Assembly: GCA_019671005.1 (NCBI GenBank)
Contig: CM033744.1
Coordinates: 14,562,128 to 14,626,127 of the forward strand
Direction: 5' to 3'
Length of the DNA: 64,000 nt
From: Hibiscus mutabilis
Lineage: Eukaryota > Streptophyta > Magnoliopsida > Malvales > Malvaceae
Shown: one piece after another, positions 23,918 to 36,370 of the stretch
Layout: every line of letters starts with the position of its first letter
Numbering within the stretch: position 1 is the first letter of the stretch
Position numbers and translations under genes: made by a program
The notes under the pieces: generated by a model
What the model saw: the letters and a program-made list of their open reading frames with translations, nothing else
What the model was told of the DNA's origin: nothing
Database searches by the model: none

Positions 23918-26900
23918 TTTTGCATATTATTATATAGCTTAAACTCAATTTTAGAACTTTTTTAACCTCAATTTTAAAACTTTTTACTCGGATAAAATTC
24001 CAACAGGTCCACTTTAAAGCTCATTTAGACATGCACACCTTAAACCCCAACAAAACGGCCAAAAAATAAGAATAAATTACATTTTGTGTATTAAAATATT
24101 TTTTGATGGGCTTTTGAACATGATTATATAGCTTAACCTCATTTTTAGAAATTTTTACTCGGTTAAAAATCCAACTAGTCCACTATAAAGCCCATTTAGA
24201 CAAGCATGCCTTAAACCCAACAAAACGGCCACAAATTAAGATTAAATCAAATTTTATGATTTAAAATATTTGATTATGGGCTTCTAAATATGATTATATA
24301 GCTTAACCTCAATTTTAATTTTTTTTTTACTTTGTTAAAATTCCAGCAGGTCCATTATAAATCCCATTTAGACATGCACGTCTTAAACCCCCAAAAATAG
24401 CCGTAAAATAAGATTAAATAAAATTTTATGACTTAAAATATTTAGTGATGAGATTTTGAACATAATTATATAGCTTAACCTCATTTTCAGAAATTTTTAC
24501 TAGGTTAAAATTCCAACTGGTCCACTGTAAAGCCTATTTAGTCATGCATGCCTTAAACTCAACAAAATGGACACAAAATAAAATTAAATCAATTTTTATG
24601 AGTTAAAATATTTGATTATGGGTTTTTAATTTGATTATATAGCTGAACCTCAATTTCAGAACTTTTTAGTCGGTTAAAATTCCAACTGGTCCACTCTAAA
24701 GCCTATTTAGATAAGCATGTCTTAAACCCAACAAAACGGCCACAAAATAATATTAAATCAAATTTTATGATTTAAAATATTTTATTATGGGCTTCTGAAT
24801 ATGATTATATAGCTTAACCTCAATTTTAGAACTTTTTTTGCTTTGTTAAAATTCCAACAGGTCCACTATAAAGCCCATTTAGACATGCACGCCTTAAACC
24901 CCAACAAAATAGCCGTAAAATAAGATTAAATAAAATTTTATGACTTAAAATATTTAGTGATGAGATTTTGAACAAGATTATATAGCTTAACCTCATTTTC
25001 AGAAATTTTTACTAAGTTAAAATTCCAATTAGTCCACTGTAAAGCCCATTTAGACATGCATTACTTAAACCCAACAAAACAAACACAAAATAAGATTAAA
25101 TCAAATTTTATGAGTTAAAAGATTTGATTATGGGTTTTTAATATGATTATATAGCTTAACCTCAATTTTAGAACTTTTTATTCGGTTAAAATTCACACGG
25201 CCGACTATAAAGCCCATTTAGACATGCACGCCTTAAACCCCAACAAAATGGCTGCAAAATAAGATTAAATCGAATTTTACGAATTAAAATATTTAATTAT
25301 GGGCTTTTGAACATGATTATGCAGCTTAACCGCAATTTTAGAACTTTTTACTCAGTTAAAATTCCAATGGGTCCACTATAAAGCCTATTTCGATATGCAC
25401 GGCTTAAACCCAACAAAACGGCCAAAAATAAGATTAAATCACATTTTATGACTTAAAATATTTATTTATGGGCTTTTGAACATGATTATATAGCTTAACC
25501 TCATTTTCAGAAAATTTTACTTGGTTAAAATTCTAACAGGTCCACTATAAAGCCCATTTAGAGATGCACGCCTTAAAGCAAACAAAACGGCCACAAAATA
25601 AGATTGAATCAAATTTTATGAGTTAAAATATTTGATTATGGGATTTTTAAAATGATTATATAGCTTAACCTCAATTTTAGAACTTTGGAATAAGACGAAA
25701 TCATTTAGACATGCAGGCCTTAAACCCAACAAAATGGCCACAAAATAAGACTAAATCAAATTTCATGAGTTAAAATATTTGATTATGGGATTTTCAATAT
25801 GATTATATAGCTTACCCTCAATTTGAAAACTTTTTACTCGGTTAAAATTCCAACGGGACCACTGTAAAGCCCATTCAGACATGCACACCTTAAACCCCAA
25901 CAAAACGGCTAAAAACTAAGATTAAATCACATTTTATGACTTTAAAATGTGATGGGATTTTGAACATGATTATATAGCTTACCTCATTTCAGAAATTTTT
26001 ACTCAGTTAAAATTCCAATTGGTCCACTATAAAGCCCATTTAGACATGCATACCATAAACCCAACAAAACGGCAACAAAATAAGATTAAATAAAATTTTA
26101 TGAGTTAAAATATTTGATTATGGGAATTTGAATATGATTATATAGCTTAACCTCAATTTTAGAACTTTTTAGTCGATTAAAATTCCAATCGGTCAATGTT
26201 AAGCCCATTTAGACATGCAAGCCTTAAACCCCAATAAAACGGATGAAAAATAATATTAAATCACATTTTATGACTTAAAATATTTAGTTATGGGATTTTG
26301 AACATGATTATATAGCTTAACCCCATTTTCAAAAAAAATTTACTCGGTTAAAATTCTAATGGGTCCATTATAAAGCCCATTTAGACATGCACGCCTTAAA
26401 GCCAACAAAACGACCACAAAATAATATTAAATCAAAAATTATGAGTTAAAATATTTGATTATGGGATTTTTAATATGATTATATAGCTTATCCTCAATTT
26501 TAGAATGTTTTACTCGATTAAAATTCCAACGGGCCCATTATAAAGCCCATTTAGACATGTACGCCATAAACCCCAACAAAATGTGCGAAAAATAAGATTA
26601 AATCATATTTATGACTTAAAATATTTAGTTATAAACTTTTGAACATGATTATATATCTTAACCTCATTTTCAAAAATTTTTACTCGGTTAAAATTCTACC
26701 AAGTCCACTGTAAAGCCCAATTCGACATGCACGCCTTAAAGCCAACAAAACAGCCACAAAATAAGATTAAATCAAACTTTATGAGTTAAAATATTTTATT
26801 ATGGGCTTTTTAATACGATTATATAGGTTAACCTCAATTTTAGAAATTTTTAGTCGATTAAAATTCCAACGGGTCCACTATAAAGCTGATTCAGACATGA

Positions 26901-29760
26901 ACGCCTTAAACCCTAACAAAACGGCCAAAAAATAAGATTAAATCAAATTTTATGACTTGAAATATTTAGTTATGGGCGTTTGATCATGATTATATAGATT
27001 AACCTCATTTACAAAAAAAAATTATTCGGTTAAAATTCCAATTGGTCCACTGTAAAGCCCATTTAGACATGCATGCCTTAAACCCAAGAAAACGGCCACA
27101 AAATAAGTTCAAATCAAATTTTATGCTTTAAAATATTTCATTATGGCATTTTGAATAAGATTATATAGCTTAACCTCAATTTTAGAACTTTTTAGTCGGT
27201 TAAAATTCCGACGGATCCAGTGTAAAGCCCATTTAGACATGCACGACTTAACACCCAACAAAATGGCAACAAATTAAGATTAAATCAAATGTTATGGATT
27301 AAAATATTTATTTATGGGGTTTTGATCTTGATTATACAACTTAAACTCGATTTTTGAACTTTTTACTAGGTTAAGATTCCAACGGGTTCACTGTAAAGCC
27401 TATTTAGATAAGCAGGCCTTAAACCCCAACAAAACGGCCAAAACATAAGATTAAATCAAATTTTATGACTTAAAATATTTAGCTATGGGCTTTTGAACAT
27501 GATTATATAGCTTAAATCATTTTCAGAAATTTTTACCCGATTAAAATTCCAATGGGTCCATTGTAAAGCCCATTTAGACATGCACACATTAAAGAAAACA
27601 AAACGACCATAAAATAAGGTTAAATCAAATTTTATGAGTAAAAATATTTGATTATGAGATTTTTAATATGATTATATAGCTTAACATCAATTTATAATAT
27701 TTTACTCGGTTAAAATTCCAACGGGTCCACTATAAATCCCATTTAGACACGTATGCCTTAAACCTAACAAAACGGCCCCAAAATAAGATTAAATCAAATT
27801 TTATGTGTTAAAATATTTGATTATGGGATTTGGAATATTATTATATAGCTTAATCTTATTTTTTTAAATTTTACTCAGTTAAATTTCCAACGGGTCCACC
27901 GTAAAACCCATTTAGATATACAGGCCTTAAACCCCAACAAAACGGCCAAAAATAAGATTAAATCACATTTTATGACTTAAAATATTTATTTATGGGCTAT
28001 TGAACATGATTATATAGCCTAACCACATTTTCAAAAATGTTTACTCGGTTAAAATTCCAACGGGTCCATTGTAAAGCTCATTTAGACATGCACACGTTAA
28101 AGCCAACAAAACGACCACAAAATAAGATTAAATCAAATTTTATGTGTTAAAATATTTGATAATGGTATTTGTAATATGATTATATAGCTTAACCTCATTT
28201 TAAATATTTTATACTCGGTTAAAATTCCAACGGGTCCACTATAAGCCCATTTAGACATGCACGCCTTAAATCCAACAAAACAGCCACAAAATAAGATTAA
28301 ATCAAATATCATGAGTTAAAATATTTGATTTGGGGATTTTGAATATGATTATACAGCTTAACCTCAATTTCAAAACTTTTTACTCGGTTAAAATTCCAAC
28401 GGGTCCGTTGTAAAGCCCATTTAGACATGCACGCCTTAAATCCTTACAAAGCGACCGAAAAATAAGATTAAATCACATTTTATGACTTGAAATATTTAGT
28501 GATGGGATTTTGAACTTGATTATATAGCTTAACCTCTTATTCAAAAAAATTTACTCAGTTAAAATTTTAATTGCTCTACTATAAAGCCCATTTCGACATG
28601 CACGCCTTAAACCCCAACAAAACAGCCGACAAATAAGTTTAAATCACATTTTATGACTTGAAATTTTTAATCATGGGATTTTGAACATGATTATATAGCT
28701 TAACCTCGTTTTCAAAAAAATCGGTTAAAATTCCAATTGGTCCACTGTAAAGCCCATTTAGTCATGCACGCCTTAACACCCAACAAAATGGCCGCAAAAT
28801 AAGATTAAATTAAATTTAATGAATTAAAATGTTTATTTATAGGCTTTTGAACATGATTACACAGCTTAACCTCAATTTTAGAACTTTTTACTAGGTTAAA
28901 ATTCCAACGGGTCCACTATAAAGCCCATTTAGACATGCACGCCTTAAACCCAACAAAACGACCACAAAATAAGATTAAATAAAATTTTATGAGTTAAAAT
29001 ATTTGATAATGCTATTTGGAATATGATTATATAGCTTAACCTCATTTGATAATGGTATTTGGAATATGGTATTCGATGGGTCCACTATAAGCCCATTTAG
29101 ACATGCACGCCTTAAACCCAACAAAACGACTACAAAATAAGATTAAATAAAATTTCATGAGATAAAATATTAGATTATGGATTTTTTAATATGAATATAT
29201 AGCTTAATCTCAATTTCAAAACTTTTTACTCGGTTAAAATTCCAACGGGTCCATTGTAAAGCCGATTTACACATGCACACCTTAAACCCCAACAAAACGA
29301 CCGAAAAATAGGATTAAATCACATTTTATAACTTGAAATATTTAGTGATTGGCTTTTGAACACGATTACATAGCTTAACCCCATTTTCCAAAATTTTTAC
29401 TTAGTTAAAATTCCAATTGGTCCACTGTAAAGCCCATTTAGACATGCATGCCTTAAACCCAACAGTAACCTCAATTTTAGAACTTTTTACTCAGTTAAAA
29501 TTCCAATAGGTCCACTTTAAAGCCCATTTAGAAATGCATGCCTAAAACCCCAATAAAACTGCCAAAAAATTAGATTAAATCATATTTTATGACTTAAAAT
29601 ATTTATTTATGGGTTTTTGAACATGATTATATAGCTTAACCTCATTTTTATAATTTTTTACTCAGTTAAAATTCCAACGGATCCACTATAAAGCCCATTT
29701 AGACATGCACGCCTTGAACCCCAAAAAAATGGCCGAAAAACAAAGTTAAATCAAATTTTA
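23918..29760. repeat. 170-bp satellite array, block 1
   Basis: About 34 tandem monomers. TATATAGCTT anchors at 24125, 24295, 24467, 24636 and 24806 give periods of 169-172 bp. The core includes GGTTAAAATTCCAACGGGTC, CCCATTTAGACATGCACGCC and TTAAACCCCAACAAAACGGCC. Monomers fall into two main types: A has GGGCTTTTGAACATG with CTCATTTTCAGAAATTTTT, and B has TTGATTATGGG with CTCAATTTTAGAACTTTTT. They often alternate. Some monomers are partial, for example near 25680, 29050 and 29465. All reading frames are closed. Known plant centromeric satellites often have monomers of about 150-180 bp; this one I do not recognise. Confidence 0.92.
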
Positions 29761-30296
29761 TGTAATATCCCAAATTTTGGCTAGTGACAAAAATGTAAAT
29801 TTTGAAAGGTTTGTGGCTAAAGTCTAAGCTTTGGAAAAGTTTAGGGATCAAAGTGTAATTTTCAAAAGTTATGTATTTTAACCCCATAAATGAATATTTT
29901 ACCCCCAAGAATTACGTTTTCGTGTTACTCGAATTTTTCGTACGGAGTTTATATTAATGGCAATAAAGCGATAAAGTTCAAAAAAATATTCTAATAATCG
30001 AATCGAGCTAAAATTTCAGAGATAGTTCCATGGACCATAGAAGAGTCATAAAATATCATTTTAACAATATTTAGATATTAAAAAGATCGGGAAAAATTTA
30101 AATCGGTTTAAATGACATAGAATGGCAATTTTGTGAATAAGTTGATCGGTAAAGGGCATTTTGGTCATTTTGCCCAAAAGGGACATGGAAGGAATTTTGA
30201 GATTTTTTCTATTGATGAATAGTGGCTGTTTATAATCCAACTAAGTCTTGTTGGAATGTTGCAAAATGGCAAATTAGAAGTATAGATCTAGTTGGA
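29761..30296 (+). mobile_element. Truncated 5' LTR of a chromovirus inside the satellite
   Basis: Starts TGTAATATCCCAAATTTTGG directly after satellite sequence and matches the start of the 31433 LTR for about 535 bp. At about 30294 it jumps into RNase H coding sequence at a shared GTTGGA. The rest of the LTR, gag and most of pol have been deleted. Confidence 0.85.
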
Positions 30297-31432
30297 TCAA
30301 GCTTCTTAAGGATGATGATGTGATCATTGACTATCATTAAGGAAAAGCTAATTTGGTAGCTAATGCCTTCAGTCGAAAGACATATGAATGCGAGACTGGC
30401 ATTAAAAGAAGATGGCACTTTGATTTCTGAGTTAAGAATAAAGTCTACATTATTAGATTGAATAAAATATTTTTAGAGAAAAGATGAGAAGTGTTTGTTA
30501 AGGTTCAAATAAGTGGAATAAGGTGAAACTGATTACTTTGAAGTTAATCTGATAGATGCCTGCATTATCGAGGAAAAAATCTATTTTTCAAACGATTAAG
30601 AATTGAAGAAACAACTTATCTTCGAGGTACGTTATAGTCCTTTGATTGTACATCCAAGTGGAAACCAGATGTATCAAGATTTAAAGAGTCGATATTGGTG
30701 GCCAGGCATGAAAAGAGTTATAACTGAGTTCGTTTCTAAATATCTGACATGTTAACAAATAAAAGCAGAACTTCAGGTACCTTCTGAATTATCGTAACTG
30801 GTTTCCATTTCTCAATGGAAATGAGAACGGGTGATGATGGATTTTGTATTAGGACTATATTTGACATCGAATAAGAAGGATTCAATCTGGGTGATTGTTA
30901 ATAGATTGACTAAGTTAGCACACTTTATCCTTGTTCGAACAGATTACTCTAGGGATATGTATGCTGAGTTGTATATTAAGGAAATAGTTCGACTACATGG
31001 AGTACCAGCCTTAACAGTTTCTAATAGAGATTAGAGGTTTACTCTAAATTTTGGAAGTATATACATAGAGCCTTAGATATTTGGCTCAATGTTACCACAA
31101 CTTTTCATCCTCAAACAGATGGACAATCATAGCGAACTATTCAGATTTTGGAGGATATGTTAAAGGCATGTGTGTTTGAATTCAAATGATCGAGATGTAG
31201 TTGGCCCTGAGAAAATTAAAGAAGTTAAAGATAAGGTAAAGATGATAAAACATGGAGTCAAAGAACTAAGGAAATAAGTCATTTTCGCTTGTTAAAAGTT
31301 CATTGACGAAATCGTAAAGTTAAGGAAACGACTTGGGAAAGAAAAGAAGATATGAGAAAGTAGTTTCCTCACCTTTTTGAACCAGGTGCATGTTGAAAAT
31401 TTGAGGACGAATTTTCTTATGGGGGAGAGAAT
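30297..31432 (+). pseudogene. Chromovirus pol remnant: RNase H end, integrase, chromodomain
   Basis: The first residues match the RNase H C-terminus (KLLKDDDVIIDYH, a stop, then GKANLVANAFSRKT). The integrase core follows at 30831-31034 with MMMDFVLGLYLTSNKKDSIW, VNRLTKLAHFI and ELYIKEIVRLHGVP. The first catalytic Asp is kept, and the second region reads VSNRD, so its Asp appears changed to Asn. After further deletion, 31290-31400 resembles a chromodomain end (VKETTWERKEDMRK, FPHLFEPG). That places the family among the chromoviruses, whose integrase tails are thought to target heterochromatin. Several stops and frameshifts make it non-functional. Confidence 0.8.
31416..31432 (+). promoter_or_regulatory. 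Polypurine tract of the truncated chromovirus
   Basis: CTTATGGGGGAGAGAAT immediately precedes the 3' LTR. It fixes the strand and shows that TGTAATATCCC is the LTR 5' end, which in turn orients the related LTRs in this window. Confidence 0.8.
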
Positions 31433-34033
31433 TATAATATCCCAATTTTTGGCTAGTGACCAAAATGTAAATTTTGAAAGTTTTGTGGCTAAAGTATAAG
31501 CTTTGGAAAAGTTTAGGGATCAAACTGTAATTTTCAAAAGTTATGTATTTTAACCCCTTAAATGAATTGTTTACCCCCAAGAATTACGTTTTTGTGTTAC
31601 TCGAATTTTTCATACGGAGTTTGTATTAATGGCTATAAAGCGATAAAGTTCGAAAAAATATTCTGATAATCGGATCGAGCTAAAATTTCAGAGATAGTTC
31701 CATGGACCTTAGAAGAGTCATAAAATATAATTTTATGAATATTTGGATATTAAAAAGATCGGGAACATTTAAATAAATTGAAATGAAATAGAATGGCAAT
31801 TTTGTGAATAAGTTGATTAGTAAAGGGCATTTTGGTCATTTTTCCCAAAGGGGACATGGAAGGAATTTTGAGAATTTTTCTATTGATGAATAGTGGCTGA
31901 TTATAATCCAACTATGTCTTGTTGGGATGTTACAAAATGGCAAATTAGAAATATAGATCTAGTTGGAGGGTATTTTTGGAAAGTGGAATTTATTGAATTA
32001 AAAATTCATTTTTCATAATAAATGTGTCTTAAATACATGAAATATGAAGTAATTATCATCCAAATACCCTCCAAAACCGTGGTGAAGAGAAAAAGAAGAG
32101 AAAAAGTTTACAAGCTCGATTTAAGCCCCAAATCTCGGTTTTTAGGTAATCTTTCGAACTACAAATTTGTTCTACTCTTTGAGCTCTATCTTTTGATGTA
32201 AATAATTCATAGAATACTTTTTTGCTTTATGAGATTTGATATGAGAAAAAAATAAGGGTTTATGAACAAATTGGGGCTTTTATGATTTTATGAATCTATG
32301 GTTGATTTTAAGTTAGAATCATGCTTGTATGATGTTAGAATCATGTTATGGAGTTGGGATTTAAACCCTACATATTTTGGTTTGTATAGAGAATATTAGG
32401 GTTTATGGATTCAAGTCTAACTTAGGGTTTGTGAGGTTGGATTAATGATCTAGTAAGCTTGATTTGTTGTTTGGAAGCAAAACCCTAAGTTAAATACATA
32501 GAGACCATTTTGGAAAGCTTTAAAATTAAGGGACCAGATCTGTTTTTTATGAATTTAATGTGTATCTATATTATTAATGTTGTTAGAGACATGAAAATTA
32601 AGTTAGAATGCTAAACCGATGATTAATTGCATTAGTGACCATTTTGACAATTTGTCAAACTTGAATGGTCTATTCGGCAAAGAGGATATGTAAAAGGAGT
32701 AAATATGATTTTTAGTTAAAATGATGGAATTAAGGTAGTAATGTTGATTTAAGGACTAATTTGCAAAGTTAAGAAGCTTGAATCCTTATATTGGAAATTA
32801 GGTGACCATTTTGACAAATTAAGAGAAATTAGAGGAGTAAGGGTTTAAGCTTATTTTAATGAAGGATGTAAAGAGAACATACGAGTGCAAGCTTTACTCT
32901 AGCCTTTTGAAGTAAAGTGATGGACTAAATTGATAAGTAGAGAAATAAGAAGAAGTTGGTGTAAATTAGAAGTTATTCATGGAAAGTTATGTTGGAATTT
33001 GAATTATGGCAGTAAGTTTTAAAATTCGCCATAAATTATAAAAAAAATGGTTAGAAGATTAATTTTATACCGTTGTAAAGATTTGATAGTATAGTTTCGT
33101 TTCCAACAAACGGAAACTAATTTCGAGTTCCGAGTTAAAAGATATGAATTTTTAATCGAACGAAGGTCAGAAAAATTACAGAGCAGTTTCTGCCTGGACA
33201 GCTCTGTGACGTGAATGTAAGGAATTTTTATAATTTTTGTAGATTTTATTAATTTATGTGGCTTATACTGTTAGAACTGCTATCGAATCTAGTTTCTCCA
33301 GTATAAAGGAAATTAAGATCTAGCATGTATTCTGCTATGTATAAGTAAATCTTTGAAGGTAGCGCAAGCTGTTAGAAAATGGAATTTGAAACATTTTGTG
33401 TTTAAATGTTAGTTAGCAAGCTCGGAAGAATTATTGAAAGTTCAAATTGGTCACTAAGGACCACAATGAGTTATTGAACAATACAAGGAAGAAAGGAAAA
33501 TATTTGGAAAATTTATATTCGAATGATTATATTAGACAACATGTTTAAGGTATTGTTAGATTTGAATCTAACAAATATTTTATTTTATTCATGCGATTAA
33601 TGAAGTCAAGTCCGAATCAAAGAAGGTTCGAGGTACTATGAAAGAAAGGATTGAACTAGAACTTAGTGAGGCATTGTGTTAAGTGGTCAAGGTGAGTGCA
33701 ATTGCATACATATCATGACACATTGATGTTTTATACATCATTGGGATGGCTTGCGATGAGCCTACCCAAATTTTATTGTCATTATATTTATGTCATGGAG
33801 CATATGATTGACATATTTTAAATATGTCAAAAGTTGAATATAAATGCATGGATCACTAGTTATATATGATGTTATATTATGAATGTTATTTCGGGTATAA
33901 ACTGCCCAATGTAAAATTATGTTGATATACATTGCCATGGATGAAATAAATATGGAATATATGCCCAAGTATGTCATTGAGGGACAGGGTATAGTTGGCA
34001 TGTCATAGTGTCCATCAGCACGCTGTATACTCG
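31433..34033 (+). mobile_element. 3' LTR of the truncated chromovirus, right end lost
   Basis: Begins TATAATATCCC (the usual TG start changed to TA) and is collinear with 29761-30296 and with 36371 onward. It stops near 34033, at a point equivalent to about 39110 in the 36371 copy, and satellite DNA resumes in a different monomer phase. The LTR tail and the flanking satellite were therefore lost together. A block near 33100-33200 resembles sequence found in LTRs B and E. No gene is visible. Confidence 0.8.
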
Positions 34034-36370
34034 GTTTAAACCCATTTAGCATGCACGCCTTAAACCCAACAAAGCGGCCACAAAATAAGATTAAATCAAA
34101 TTTTATGTGTTAAAATATTTGGTTATGGGCTTTTCAACATAATTATGCAGCTTAACCTCAATTTTAGAACTTTTTACTCGGTTAAAATTCCAACAGGTCC
34201 ACTATAAAACCAATTTAGACATGCATGCCTTAAACCCAACAAAACAACCAAAAATAAGATTAAATCAAATTTTATGTGTTAAAATATTTGATTATGGGAT
34301 TTGGAATATGATTATATAGCTTAACCTCATTTTCAAAAAAAATTACTCGGTTAAAATTCCAATGGATCCACTATAAAGCCCATTTAGATATGCATGCCTT
34401 AAAACCCAACAAAACAAAAAAATAAGATTAAATCCCATTTTATGACTTAAAATATTTATTTATTGGCTTTTGAACATGATTATATAGCTTAACTCATTTT
34501 CTAAAAATTTTACTCGGTTAAAATTCCAACGGGTCCATTAGCCCATTTAGATATGCACGCATTAAAGCCAACAAACGACCACAAAATAAGATTAAATCAA
34601 ATTTTATGAGTTAAAATATTTGATTATGGGCTTTTTAATTTGATTATATAGCTTAACCTCAATTTTAGAATATTTTATTCGGTTAAAATTCCAACAGGTC
34701 CACTATAAAACCTATTTAGAAATGCACGCCTTAAACCCAACAAAACAGCCACAAAAAAAGATTAAATCAAATTTTAAGTGTTAAAATATTTGATTATGGG
34801 CTTTGGAATATTATTATATAGCTTAACCTCATTTTTTAAAAATTTTACTCGGTTAAATTTCCAACAAGTCCACTATAAAGCCCATTTAGATATTTAGACC
34901 TTAAACCCCAACAAAATGGCCAAAAAATAAGATTAAATCACATTTTATGAATTAAAACATTTAGTTTTGGGCTTTTGAACATGATTATATAGCTTAACCT
35001 CATTTTCAGAAACTTTTACTCGGTTAAAATTCCAACGGGTCCATTGTAAAGCCCATTTAGACATGCACACGTTAAAGCCAACAAAACGACCACAAAATAA
35101 GATTAAATCAAATTTTATGAGTTAAAATATTTGATCATCAATTTTAGAACATTTTACTCTGTTATAATTCTAACGTGTCCACTATAAAACCCATTTAGAC
35201 ATGTACGCTTTAAACCCAACAAAACGGCCACAAAATAAGATTAAATCAAATTTTATGTGTTAAAATATTTGATTATGGGCTTTGGAATATTATTATATAG
35301 CTTAACCGCATTTGTTTAAAATTTTACTCGGTTAAAATTCCAACGGGTCCACAATAAAGCCCATTTAGACATGCACGCCTTAAACCCAATAAAGCGACGA
35401 CAAAATAAGATTAATTCAAATTTTATGAGTTAAAATATTTGATAATGGTATTTGGGATATGATTATATAGCTTAACCTCATTTTCAAAATTTTTTACTCG
35501 GTTAAAATTCCAACGGGTCCACTATAAGCCCACTTAGACATGCACGCCTTAAATCCAACAAAATGACCACAAAATAAGATCAAATCAAATTTTACGAGCT
35601 AAAATATTTGATTATGGGATTTTGAATATGATTATATCGCTTAACCTCTATTTCAAAACTTTTTACTCGGTTAAAATTCCAACGGGTCCATTGTTATGCA
35701 CATTTAGACATACAGGCCTTAAACCCTAAAAAAATGATCGAAAAAATAAGATTAAATAACATTTTATGACTTGAAATATTTAGTGATGGGCTTTTGAACA
35801 TGATTATAAAGCTTAACCTCATTTTCAAAAAAAAATTCTCAATTAAAATTCTAAGTGCTCCAGTGTAAAGCCCATTTCAACATGCACGCCTTAAACCCCA
35901 ACAAAATGGCTGACAAATAAGATTAAATCACATTTTATGACTTGAAATTTTTAGTGATGGGATTTTGGACATGATTATGTATCTTAACCTCATTTTAAAT
36001 TTTTTTTACTTGGTTAAAATTCTAATTGGTCCACTGTAAAGCCCATTTAGACATGCACGCCTTAAAACCCAACAAAATGGCCGCAAAATAAGATTAAAGT
36101 AAATTTAATGAATTAAAATATTTATTTATGGACTTTTGCACATGATTATACAGCTTAACCTCAATTTTAGAACTTTTTACTCGGTTAAAATTTCGATGGA
36201 TCCACTATAAAGCCAATTTATACATGCACGCCTTAAACCGAACAAAAAGGCCACAAAATAAGATTAAATCAAAATATTGGATAATGGTATTTTGAATATG
36301 ACTATATATCTTAACCTCATTTTCAAAAAATTTTACTTGGTTAAAATTTCAATGGGTCCACTATAAGCCA
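34034..36370. repeat. 170-bp satellite array, block 2
   Basis: About 13-14 monomers of the same satellite as block 1, in the same orientation. Many are most like the right half of block 1 (for example GATAATGGTATTTGG variants near 35430 and 28980, and GGAATATTATTATATAGC near 27835, 34805 and 35285). It ends abruptly at the LTR starting at 36371. Confidence 0.9.

Noticed and set aside
24000..29760. Genes within the satellite block
   Set aside because: No open frame of note exists across the arrays on either strand. Period and sequence are those of a satellite.
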